Shown: piece by piece, positions 6,928 to 12,637 of the stretch | How positions within the stretch are numbered: position 1 is the stretch's first letter | Layout of the letters: every line of letters begins with the position of its first letter | NCBI GenBank assembly: GCA_023412435.1 | Contig: JAEYNS010000017.1 | Location: 1-12,637 of the forward strand | Reading direction: 5' to 3' | Origin: Actinomycetes bacterium | Lineage (GTDB): Bacteria; Actinomycetota; Actinomycetes; Propionibacteriales; Propionibacteriaceae | DNA: 12,637 bases | The notes under the pieces: model-generated | The model's input: the letters and a program-made list of their open reading frames with translations, nothing else | Told to the model about the DNA's origin: nothing | Database searches by the model: none | Position numbers and translations under genes: made by a program

Positions 6928-8292
6928 GTGTCGCTGGCTCAGGTGGTGCCGTACGGGAGTGAGGCTCCCGAGTACGGCGCCAGCGATCGCACCCCGCCGC
7001 AGGACGTCCAGGCCGAGCAGAGCGTGCTCGGCGCGATGCTGATGAGCAAGGATGCGATCGGCGACGTCTCCGAGATCGTGAAGGGCCACGACTTCTACCG
7101 GCCCGCCCACGAGCAGATCTTCCACGCCATCGTCGACCTGTACGGCAGGGGGGAGCCGGCCGATGCGATCACGGTCGCCGACGAGCTGACCAAGCGGGGC
7201 GAGCTGGGACGGGTCGGCGGGCACATCTACCTGCACGAGCTGCTCTCCACCGTCTCGATCGCCTCCAACGCCTCCTACTACGCCGAGATCGTCAGGGAGA
7301 AGGCGATCCTGCGACGGCTGGTCGAGGCATCGATGAAGATCGCCCAGCTCGGCTACTCCGGCCAGGGTGACGTGGCGGGCATCGTCGACGCCGCCCAGCA
7401 GGCCATCTATGAGGTGGCCGAGGGCAAGACCAGCGACGACTACGAGCCGCTCGCCGCGCTGATGGAGGCCACCCTCGACGAGATCGAGGCGCTCTCGGCG
7501 CACGGCATCATGGCCGGCGTGCCCACCGGCTTCGTCGAGCTCGACGAGCTGACCAACGGCCTCCACCCCGGCCAGATGGTGATCGTCGCCGCCCGTCCCG
7601 GCGTCGGCAAGTCGACCCTCGGGCTCGATCTCGCGCGCTCGGCCTCCATTCAGCACAAGCTCTGCTCGGCCTTCTTCAGCCTGGAAATGACCAAGACCGA
7701 GATCGTGATGCGCCTGCTCTCCGCCGAGGCCCAGGTGCCGCTTCACGACATCCGCAAGGGCCGGATGAGCGACGAGAACTGGAGCCGGATCGCCCGGAAG
7801 ACCGCCGAGGTCGCCGAGGCGCCGCTGTTCATCGACGACTCGCCGAACCTCACCATGATGGAGATCAGGGCGAAGGCGCGGCGGCTCAAGCAGCGCCACG
7901 ACCTCAAGCTCGTGATCGTCGACTACCTTCAGCTGATGAGCTCGGGCAAGCGGGTGGAGAGCCGCCAACTGGAGGTCTCGGAGTTCTCCCGGCAGATGAA
8001 GCTGCTGGCCAAGGAGCTCGAGGTGCCGGTGGTCGCGCTGTCCCAGCTCAACCGTGGTCCCGAGCAGCGCACCGACAAGAAGCCGATGCTGTCGGACCTG
8101 CGCGAGTCCGGCTCGCTGGAGCAGGACGCCGACATGGTGATCCTGTTGCACCGCGAGGACATGTACAACCAGAACTCCGAGCGGGCCGGCGAGGCCGACC
8201 TGATCGTGGCCAAGCACCGCAACGGCCAGACCCGTCCGGTGACCGTGGCCTTCCAGGGCCACTACAGCCGCTTCGTCGACATGCAGCACTGA
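6928..8292 (+). CDS. dnaB: Replicative DNA helicase DnaB
   Basis: A 454-residue hexameric helicase that unwinds the chromosome at the replication fork. The start is GTG with GGAGG 6 bases upstream (6917-6921). The N-terminal primase-interacting domain begins near PPQDVQAEQSVLGAMLMSKDAI. The RecA-like C-terminal domain has Walker A ARPGVGKST (222-230, Lys228), Walker B LVIVDYLQL with Asp332, and the SQLNRGPEQR and DLRESGSLEQDAD motifs. The usual actinobacterial intein sites in Walker A and in the DLRESG region are uninterrupted. The neighbours are not the frequent rpsF-ssb-rpsR-rplI genes: upstream is the copper operon in the opposite direction, and downstream a toxin-antitoxin pair starts 66 bases after the stop. 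Confidence 0.97.
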   Translation: MSLAQVVPYGSEAPEYGASDRTPPQDVQAEQSVLGAMLMSKDAIGDVSEIVKGHDFYRPAHEQIFHAIVDLYGRGEPADAITVADELTKRGELGRVGGHIYLHELLSTVSIASNASYYAEIVREKAILRRLVEASMKIAQLGYSGQGDVAGIVDAAQQAIYEVAEGKTSDDYEPLAALMEATLDEIEALSAHGIMAGVPTGFVELDELTNGLHPGQMVIVAARPGVGKSTLGLDLARSASIQHKLCSAFFSLEMTKTEIVMRLLSAEAQVPLHDIRKGRMSDENWSRIARKTAEVAEAPLFIDDSPNLTMMEIRAKARRLKQRHDLKLVIVDYLQLMSSGKRVESRQLEVSEFSRQMKLLAKELEVPVVALSQLNRGPEQRTDKKPMLSDLRESGSLEQDADMVILLHREDMYNQNSERAGEADLIVAKHRNGQTRPVTVAFQGHYSRFVDMQH

Positions 8293-8311
8293 AGCGACCA
8301 CCACTGCCGCG

Positions 8312-8325
8312 CTACAGATCTGTAG
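8312..8325. promoter_or_regulatory. Perfect 14-bp palindrome, toxin-antitoxin operator candidate
   Basis: CTACAGATCTGTAG is a perfect palindrome about 20 bases upstream of the antitoxin's -10. It is followed by a weaker inverted repeat, TAGAT...GTCTA (8323-8338). Ribbon-helix-helix antitoxins normally bind paired palindromes of this kind to repress their own operon. Confidence 0.6.
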
Positions 8326-8345
8326 ATAGTTCTGTCTACGCCACG

Positions 8346-8351
8346 TACGCT
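8346..8351 (+). promoter_or_regulatory. -10 box for a leaderless antitoxin transcript
   Basis: TACGCT (TANNNT) ends 7 bases before the ATG at 8359, the spacing expected when transcription begins at the start codon. No Shine-Dalgarno is present in the gap. No clear -35 is seen; the position is taken by the 8323-8338 repeat. Confidence 0.5.
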
Positions 8352-8358
8352 CGACGGC

Positions 8359-8556
8359 ATGGGTGACACGACCACGATCCGTATCAGCAGGAAGACGCAC
8401 GCGTCGGTGACACGGTTGGCCGCCGAGCGCCACGAGAGCATCGACGAGACGGTCAGCCGCGCAGTTCGGGCGCTTCGCCAAGACACGATGGCGCGCGATC
8501 TCGCTGCTGAACTGACTGACGACGAAACGGCCTGGCTCGATGCTGACGCCGGGTGA
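8359..8556 (+). CDS. Ribbon-helix-helix antitoxin of a MazEF-type module
   Basis: A 65-residue protein with a short TTIRIS strand (residues 4-9) followed by two predicted helices (KTHASVTRLAAERHESIDETVSRAVRALRQD), the MetJ/Arc ribbon-helix-helix pattern, and an acidic C-terminal tail (ELTDDETAWLDADAG) suited to sheathing a toxin. It would neutralise the downstream MazF and repress the operon with it. Its last 17 bases overlap the toxin gene in another frame, a common antitoxin-toxin arrangement that couples their translation. The ATG has no ribosome site and appears leaderless. The family is clear; the exact antitoxin class is less so. Confidence 0.88.
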   Translation: MGDTTTIRISRKTHASVTRLAAERHESIDETVSRAVRALRQDTMARDLAAELTDDETAWLDADAG

Positions 8557-8878
8557 CATCGTTGACCTTGACCTCGGTGTGCCCCACGGCAGCGAGGCCG
8601 GACTGCGTCGACCAGCTGTCGTGGTGACGGCGGCACGGATCCTGCGCGGCGGGCCGAATGTGGTGCAGGTCGTGCCCTTGACCCGCACCCTTCGTCAGAG
8701 CAGCGTCGAGGTGCTCATTGACCCGGATCAGGCCAATGGCCTTGAGGCGAAGTCGGCGGCTCAATGCCAGCATCTGCGCTCCGTCGCGACGAGCCGGATT
8801 CACCGGCGGAGAGGGAACATCGGCCCAGCGGTGCTCGGTGAGATTCGCGAGACCCTCACGCTGCTCCTGGATCTCTAG
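8540..8878 (+). CDS. MazF/PemK-family endoribonuclease toxin
   Basis: A 112-residue toxin that would cut single-stranded RNA at short sequence motifs and halt growth when the antitoxin is lost. Family features are the N-terminal GDIVDLDLG (5-13), LRRPAVVVT (22-30) and VVQVVPLTR (41-49). Arg24 and Thr48 occupy the positions of the catalytic Arg/Thr pair of well-studied MazF proteins. Length is normal and the frame is intact, so the module looks functional. Its start lies inside the antitoxin gene with a 17-base overlap. Confidence 0.93.
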   Translation: MLTPGDIVDLDLGVPHGSEAGLRRPAVVVTAARILRGGPNVVQVVPLTRTLRQSSVEVLIDPDQANGLEAKSAAQCQHLRSVATSRIHRRRGNIGPAVLGEIRETLTLLLDL

Positions 8879-8913
8879 CTCCAGGACACCAGAGACCGCG
8901 ACCCCCTGTTTCC

Positions 8914-8926
8914 GCTCCGGCGGAGC
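8914..8926 (+). terminator. Weak hairpin after the toxin gene
   Basis: GCTCC-GGC-GGAGC is a 5-bp stem with a 3-base loop, 35 bases after the toxin stop and followed by CGTTCGTT. It is the only terminator-like structure before the next gene; short for an intrinsic terminator. Confidence 0.3.
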
Positions 8927-8952
8927 CGTTCGTTCGGCCGTCCCGGATGAGG

Positions 8953-8974
8953 CGCTACCCGCTGGGGCTAGCGT
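8953..8974 (+). promoter_or_regulatory. -10 box within an inverted repeat, leaderless start at 8981
   Basis: TAGCGT (8969-8974) ends 6 bases before the GTG at 8981, the leaderless spacing. It is the right arm of an imperfect hairpin whose left arm is CGCTACCC (8953-8960) and right arm GGGcTAGCG (8965-8973), so a repressor could act there. No -35 stands out. Confidence 0.45.
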
Positions 8975-8980
8975 GGGGTC

Positions 8981-10093
8981 GTGGCTTCTGTGGAGGGGTC
9001 TTCGGGACGGCTCGTGACGGCGGACGCGTTGGTGGCTGGGCCGCGTGGTCGTCGGCTGCTGCTCGAGTTCGCCGTCGCCGGCGAGGACGCGGTGCTGGGT
9101 GAGGGCGGGGAGCATCCCCTGCAGGCGGCGGTGTTTGATGCGGCGTTCCGGTTGGCCAGGGACCATGGTCAGGCCGTCATGCGGTTCGGCTGGGGCGAGC
9201 GCCGGGCGCGTCCGGAGCTGACTGTCGCTGGGGTGGTCTCCCGGCTGGCCGACGTACCGTTGGCCCGGGTCTCGCCGGAGTTGCTGGTGGAGTCGCTGTC
9301 GGCCTCGGTGGACTCGGCGATGTACTGGCAGGAGCCGGATGGGGACGACCTGCTGTGCGCGGTCCCCGAGGTGCGCGAAGCGCTGCTGCGAGTGGCGGAG
9401 CATCTGGTGGGCTCGCCGCAGGTGCAGGCGTGGGCGGCTCGGTACGACCCGGCTGACCAGTGGCAGGTGGTCTGGGACGGCGACCACCCGCCGCCACGGC
9501 CGGACCTGGCCCGTTGGCGGGAGAAGGTGGTGGAGCGCGAGGCGGAGGCGCGGCGGGATCGGCCCGCGAACCCTCGGGCGAACTGGACCGATCACTGGTG
9601 GTCCCGGCCTCCGCTTGAGGTGGCGAGCTCGACGGGTTCGTTCGGTGGCGCCGGCCCATACGGGCTGTGGCTCGTCGAGGACAGCTTCGGTTGGGAGGCT
9701 GCAACCGTCCAGCGGCTCGAGGTGGATTTGACTGCCCGGGTCCTGGAGATCGACGGGGCGCAGGCGTGGGCCGCGCTGTGTGCACAGTTCCCCCTGGACG
9801 TGACCGCGTCCAAGCGGCACGACTGGTACCGCACCACGGGCTTGTCGGGACGGTGGGTGATCCCCGACTGGAGCCTGGTCGCCGAGCGCTACGACGGTGT
9901 CCACCTCAGCATCGCCGGCTACCTGGCAGCGGCAACCACGGGCATTGGTGTCGGCGACGCAGCCAGCGTGATCGCGGGGTGGGGCCCGGACACCACCTGG
10001 TGGCTCACCGACACCTACCGACCGGTCGGTGACGCCGTCCGGTGGCACACCACAAGCGACGGCTCCCCCATGCCGTGGATCCCGGGCCCGTGA
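8981..10093 (+). CDS. Tryptophan-rich protein of unknown function
   Basis: A 370-residue protein that I do not recognise at family level. It has no signal peptide or membrane segment, so it is probably cytoplasmic. Twenty of 370 residues are tryptophan, about four times a normal share, mostly in the C-terminal half: residues such as NWTDHWWSRPP, RWVIPDWSLVAERYDGVHLSIAGYL and AGWGPDTTWWLTD form dense aromatic blocks. The C-terminal segment resembles actinobacterial hypothetical proteins with a conserved YDGVHL...GYL pattern, but I cannot name a function. The middle holds a charged Arg/Glu-rich stretch (WREKVVEREAEARRDRP). The GTG start at 8981 is favoured by a -10 box 6 bases upstream. It is transcribed away from the toxin gene and toward a small hydrolase-like gene. 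Confidence 0.8.
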   Translation: MASVEGSSGRLVTADALVAGPRGRRLLLEFAVAGEDAVLGEGGEHPLQAAVFDAAFRLARDHGQAVMRFGWGERRARPELTVAGVVSRLADVPLARVSPELLVESLSASVDSAMYWQEPDGDDLLCAVPEVREALLRVAEHLVGSPQVQAWAARYDPADQWQVVWDGDHPPPRPDLARWREKVVEREAEARRDRPANPRANWTDHWWSRPPLEVASSTGSFGGAGPYGLWLVEDSFGWEAATVQRLEVDLTARVLEIDGAQAWAALCAQFPLDVTASKRHDWYRTTGLSGRWVIPDWSLVAERYDGVHLSIAGYLAAATTGIGVGDAASVIAGWGPDTTWWLTDTYRPVGDAVRWHTTSDGSPMPWIPGP

Positions 10094-10185
10094 CGACCAG
10101 GCGTGAAGTCGGAGTGCGTCATCACTGCGCTGACGCCGACGGCGTGGTCGATCCGGGCTGCGGAGGCCGGAGCGCCGGCGGACTC

Positions 10186-10191
10186 TATGCT
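10186..10191 (+). promoter_or_regulatory. -10 box for a leaderless transcript at 10198
   Basis: TATGCT ends 6 bases before the ATG at 10198 with no Shine-Dalgarno between. It argues that the gene starts at 10198 rather than at the upstream GTG 10042, which would overlap the preceding gene. Confidence 0.5.
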
Positions 10192-10197
10192 CGGCGC

Positions 10198-10704
10198 ATG
10201 CTCGACACCAGCACCGTGGCGGACAATGCGACAGCGTGGGCGCGGCTGTGGGTGGGATCGACGTCGTACGCCACGCGGTGCCTGGCCTTCGTGGAGGACG
10301 CCATCGAGCGCGCCAATGGCATCGAGATCTTCGGCGGGGACGACGCCCACGAATCCGCCGTGCTCTACGGGGCGCACACGCGCGCCGGGGGCACCTCGCC
10401 GCCGGCCGGAGCGCTGGTCTTCTACGACAGCGTCTGCGCCATCGGCGGACAGCGGCGCAACTGGGGCCATGTCGGCATGAGTCTTGGCGACGGCGCGATC
10501 ATCCACGCCTGGGACCGCGTCCGCATCGACGACCTGCTGGCCGTCGAGCAGCTGACCCCGCCGCCCGGCGGCGAGCCGCTGTCATTCATCGGGTGGGTTC
10601 CGCTGAGTCGCGTGCTGGAAGGCAGCGTCCCGAAGACCTATGCCGAAGACGACCCTGCCGAAGCCGCGGTGCGGACCCAGCGTGAGCGGTTCGGCTCCCC
10701 CTAG
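10198..10704 (+). CDS. NlpC/P60- or CHAP-like cysteine hydrolase-fold protein (putative)
   Basis: A 168-residue protein with a Cys/His layout like papain-fold NlpC/P60 or CHAP hydrolases: Cys28 in TRCLAFVEDA at the head of a helix, GALVFYDS (71-78), then NWGHVGMSLGDGAIIHAWD (88-106) with His91 as the candidate catalytic histidine and His103 or Asp106 as a third polar residue. Such enzymes usually cut peptidoglycan peptides, but this one has no signal peptide, so a wall role is doubtful; a cytosolic amidase or transferase is possible. The start is set by the -10 at 10186 and ATG 10198. It ends 47 bases before a convergent gene. Confidence 0.72.
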   Translation: MLDTSTVADNATAWARLWVGSTSYATRCLAFVEDAIERANGIEIFGGDDAHESAVLYGAHTRAGGTSPPAGALVFYDSVCAIGGQRRNWGHVGMSLGDGAIIHAWDRVRIDDLLAVEQLTPPPGGEPLSFIGWVPLSRVLEGSVPKTYAEDDPAEAAVRTQRERFGSP

Positions 10705-10714
10705 CCGGGCCGGT

Positions 10715-10738
10715 CCCCCGGGGACGCGGGTGTCCCAA
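10715..10738. terminator. Overlapping hairpins between convergent genes
   Basis: GTCCCC-C-GGGGAC (10715-10727) is a perfect palindrome, and its GGGAC can instead pair with GTCCC at 10734-10738. Either form stands in the 47 bases between two convergent genes. There is no T-tract; bidirectional termination is inferred from position. Confidence 0.35.
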
Positions 10739-10751
10739 GGACTGGCGCCGA

Positions 10752-11336
10752 TCAGTGCAGCGACGAGTCGGCAGGTGTCAACTCCCAGCGCCGGAACCGG
10801 ACGGTCAGCCCGGAGCGGGTCGGGGCGGCCAGGAACGGGCCGGCTACGAGCTCGGCGGCCGGGTCGAGCGGGGCCAGCCGCACCAGCCGGAACGGCTCTC
10901 CCTCGACCCGTGCCCTGATGGTGACTGCGTCGCCCGAGCGGCTGGCCCGGACGATCACCCGGCGACCCGCCCACTCGGGGATCGGCGCCGAGGACCAGTC
11001 CGAGACCTCGTCGGTGACCACGGCACCCACGCACGGCGCACCGTCGGCGTACTCGATCCCTGCCTTGATCCAGCGGGTGGCCGAGGCCTGCAGGAAGACC
11101 CCGGCCTGGTCGAACTGCTGGTCCATGGTGGCGTCGAACTCCACTTCGACAGCGGCGTCAGGCGGCAGCGGGGCGAGCAGGGCGTGCGCATCGTCGTGGA
11201 TGAACCCGTACGACGTGGTGCGCCACGCGTCCGACCCCTCCACGGCGGTCACCACCAGGTCATTGCCGTCAACCTCGGAGCTCACCGGCGGCGTGCTCCA
11301 GACTCCTTCGTCCCACTCCACAATGCGCGTCGTCAC
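10752..11336 (-). CDS. DUF1349 domain-containing protein
   Basis: A 194-residue protein of the DUF1349 (concanavalin-like, regulation of enolase protein 1-type) family. Family segments are clear: SDAWRTTSYGFIHDDAH (35-51), FDQAGVFLQASATRWIKAGIEYADG (75-99) and the following VVTDEVSDWSS (107-117). Proteins with this jelly-roll fold often bind or process carbohydrates, but the function of this subgroup is unknown and no catalytic residues can be assigned. It is in the methyltransferase operon with a 4-base gap. The GTG at 11336 also stands 6 bases from a TAGGGT box, so it may have its own leaderless promoter. Confidence 0.88.
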   Translation of the reverse strand: MTTRIVEWDEGVWSTPPVSSEVDGNDLVVTAVEGSDAWRTTSYGFIHDDAHALLAPLPPDAAVEVEFDATMDQQFDQAGVFLQASATRWIKAGIEYADGAPCVGAVVTDEVSDWSSAPIPEWAGRRVIVRASRSGDAVTIRARVEGEPFRLVRLAPLDPAAELVAGPFLAAPTRSGLTVRFRRWELTPADSSLH

Positions 11337-11340
11337 AGGC

Positions 11341-12255
11341 TCACCCTAGGCCCCGTCCGGCCTGACCGGACGGCTGGCGCGCGATCAGGGTGAAGCTCGC
11401 GGGCAGCCGTTCGGGGCGCTCGCGGAGCCGGTACTCCCCGGTCGCGGGGTTGAGCTCCATCAGGCCGGGCAGCGCCTCCCAGGGCACGCTGTCATGCTCG
11501 ACCAGCGCTGTCACCTCCAGGCCGGCGTCCAGCACGGCCGTGACGATCTCGCCCAACCCGTGGTTCCACTCCACCGACTCCGGGGACGCGACCACGCCGT
11601 CCCCGGCGTAGGTGGTCTCCTCGACCCACCGCATCGGCTCCGCCTGCTCGAAGTAGGGCAACTCCAGCGCGGGGGTCGCAGCGCCAGGGCCGGACACCCA
11701 CGGCTGCTGGGTGCGATCGGGGTGCTCGTCGGCCACCACCATCGCGAGCACGGCGTTCAGCACCGGGTGGCCGTCCCTGATGAACAGTCGGCCCCCGGGC
11801 CGCAGCAGCGCAGCCACCACCTCGGCCCACCGCCGGATGCTCGGCAGCCAGCAGATCGCCCCGATCCCCGTGTAGACGAGGTCGAACCGTCCCGCGCCCA
11901 GCGCCGTGACGGCACCGTAGAGGTCGGACTGCACGTAGTCGATGGACGCCCCGGCCCGGTCGGCGAGCTCGCGGGCCACCGCCAGCGACTCACCGGACAG
12001 GTCCAGGCCGGTCACCCGGCCGCCCAGCCGAGCGAGGCTGAGGGTGTCGGTGCCGATGTGGCACTGCAGGTGGACGACGTCGAGACCGGCCAGGTCGCCG
12101 AGCCGGTCGGCGTCGAACCTCACCACGTCGGACAGGGCGGCCGGATCGGCGAGCAGCCGGTCGATGTCGTAGCCGGTGGCGTGGATCCGTGCCCTCGCGT
12201 CCCAGTTCGCCCGGTTGACGGCCAGGTAGTCCTGGTCGGGCTTCGTCCCGGTCAC
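11341..12255 (-). CDS. Class I SAM-dependent methyltransferase
   Basis: A 304-residue Rossmann-fold methyltransferase that transfers a methyl group from S-adenosylmethionine; its substrate is not evident. The N-terminus YLAVNRANWDARARIHATGYD (10-30) is typical of one actinobacterial subfamily. Motif I is LDVVHLQCHIGTDTLSLA (58-75), with a ribose-binding acidic residue Asp85 in VTGLDLS, and the post-motif DLVYTGIGAICWL and LLRPGGRLFIRDGHPV follow in order. The GTG start at 12255 overlaps the preceding gene's stop as GTGA, so the two are coupled. The subfamily is large and poorly described, so a small-molecule substrate is only a guess. Confidence 0.92.
   Translation of the reverse strand: MTGTKPDQDYLAVNRANWDARARIHATGYDIDRLLADPAALSDVVRFDADRLGDLAGLDVVHLQCHIGTDTLSLARLGGRVTGLDLSGESLAVARELADRAGASIDYVQSDLYGAVTALGAGRFDLVYTGIGAICWLPSIRRWAEVVAALLRPGGRLFIRDGHPVLNAVLAMVVADEHPDRTQQPWVSGPGAATPALELPYFEQAEPMRWVEETTYAGDGVVASPESVEWNHGLGEIVTAVLDAGLEVTALVEHDSVPWEALPGLMELNPATGEYRLRERPERLPASFTLIARQPSGQAGRGLG
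11343..11348 (-). promoter_or_regulatory. -10 box for a possible leaderless DUF1349 transcript
   Basis: On the minus strand TAGGGT (11348-11343) is followed by GAGCCT and then the GTG start at 11336. It overlaps the last codons and stop of the methyltransferase. The alternative is simple read-through from the upstream gene with a weak GGTGAG ribosome site. Confidence 0.4.
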
Positions 12256-12637
12256 CGGCGACCCCCTGGAAGGACGGCGGCGCGGGAGGCATCGCTCTGG
12301 GCGGCGTACAGCTCGAACGGGTCGTGCAGGGCGCGTCCCAGCACGCCGCTGAGCCAGTCCGCGTCCAGGGCCGTCCCCTCCTTGGTGGTGTCCTTGGAAC
12401 CGTCCGAGGTCAGGTTGGACTGGAAGATCCCTGCCGCGCTGGCCGGCAGGAAGTCCTCGTAGACGATCGGCGACCTGACCACCTGGCCATCCGCGCCACG
12501 CTCGTAGGTGAAATAGGCCAACCCCTGGTCGTCCAGTTCGGCCTCGGTGAGCGGGAAGCCGGTCCGCCAGAGCTCGCGCAGCACCTGCTGGCGACCCTCG
12601 GCGTCCAGCGGCTGCCCGGCGGCCGCCGCCTCCGCAC
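12252..12637 (-). CDS. 2-oxoadipate dioxygenase/decarboxylase-like protein (DUF1338), C-terminal part
   Basis: The frame is open to the right edge of the window, so only about 128 C-terminal residues are present. The segment IVYEDFLPASAAGIFQSNLTS matches what I remember of the C-terminus of the DUF1338/HglS (YdcJ) family, non-heme iron enzymes that turn 2-oxoadipate into 2-hydroxyglutarate in lysine breakdown. The preceding ELWRTGFPLTEAELDDQGLAYFTYERG also fits. The metal ligands of the family lie upstream and cannot be checked. The stop overlaps the start of the methyltransferase by 4 bases. The assignment rests on a single strong motif. Confidence 0.72.
   Translation of the reverse strand, partial: AEAAAAGQPLDAEGRQQVLRELWRTGFPLTEAELDDQGLAYFTYERGADGQVVRSPIVYEDFLPASAAGIFQSNLTSDGSKDTTKEGTALDADWLSGVLGRALHDPFELYAAQSDASRAAVLPGGRR

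Noticed and set aside
7540..8160. Intein in dnaB
   Set aside because: The Walker A and DLRESG insertion sites are continuous and the protein is a normal 454 residues.
6925..8688. A 587-residue minus-strand frame opposite dnaB
   Set aside because: Shadow of the unmistakable dnaB; no family motif visible.
8453..10048. A 531-residue minus-strand frame opposite the toxin and the tryptophan-rich gene
   Set aside because: It crosses several gene boundaries and has Arg/Pro/His-rich antisense composition; the plus-strand genes have well-placed promoters and, for the toxin, a clear family.
10042..10197. GTG 10042 as the start of the hydrolase-like gene
   Set aside because: It would overlap the preceding gene by 52 bases and add a segment without conserved features; the -10 box at 10186 and ATG 10198 fit better.
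1..12637. CRISPR array, tRNA, rRNA, insertion sequence or prophage genes
   Set aside because: I saw no spaced direct repeats, cloverleaf-like sequences, transposase motifs or phage proteins.

Overview
The window is high-GC DNA with actinobacterial-style promoters (TANNNT -10 boxes, several apparently leaderless genes) and Cys/His CsoR-type copper control. An actinobacterium carrying pyruvate:ferredoxin oxidoreductase suggests a facultatively or strictly anaerobic lineage; Propionibacteriaceae-like is my guess, not something the sequence proves. All complete genes except two small hypotheticals can be placed in known families.

Layout. 1-2057 (+): the 3' end of nifJ (pyruvate:ferredoxin/flavodoxin oxidoreductase) overlaps by 4 bases a dihydroorotate-dehydrogenase-like flavoprotein. 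About 2148-3563 (+): a GT4-type glycosyltransferase with an ambiguous start (a good Shine-Dalgarno faces an ATC codon). A 9-bp GC hairpin at 3545-3570 separates it from the convergent copper operon. 6446-3571 (-): csoR, copZ and copA, read leftward from a promoter whose spacer holds a CsoR-type palindrome. 6494-6927: a long intergenic region before dnaB with about seven DnaA-box-like 9-mers, an AT-rich patch, a promoter and a structured leader. 6928-8292 (+): dnaB, the replicative helicase, without an intein.

Right of dnaB the content is accessory. 8359-8878 (+) is a ribbon-helix-helix antitoxin overlapping a MazF-family toxin, with a 14-bp palindrome in the promoter. 8981-10093 (+) is a tryptophan-rich protein of unknown function. 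10198-10704 (+) is a small protein with a Cys/His arrangement resembling NlpC/P60 or CHAP cysteine hydrolases. Convergent to these, 12637-10752 (-) is an operon of a 2-oxoadipate dioxygenase-like (DUF1338) C-terminus, a SAM-dependent methyltransferase and a DUF1349 protein, joined by a 4-base overlap and a 4-base gap.

The most striking signals are the DnaA-box-like cluster upstream of dnaB (candidate origin or DnaA-controlled dnaB promoter), a run of four consecutive start codons placed 6-7 bases after a TANNNT box (leaderless transcripts), and the possible ATC start codon. I see no CRISPR array, tRNA, rRNA, insertion sequence or phage gene.
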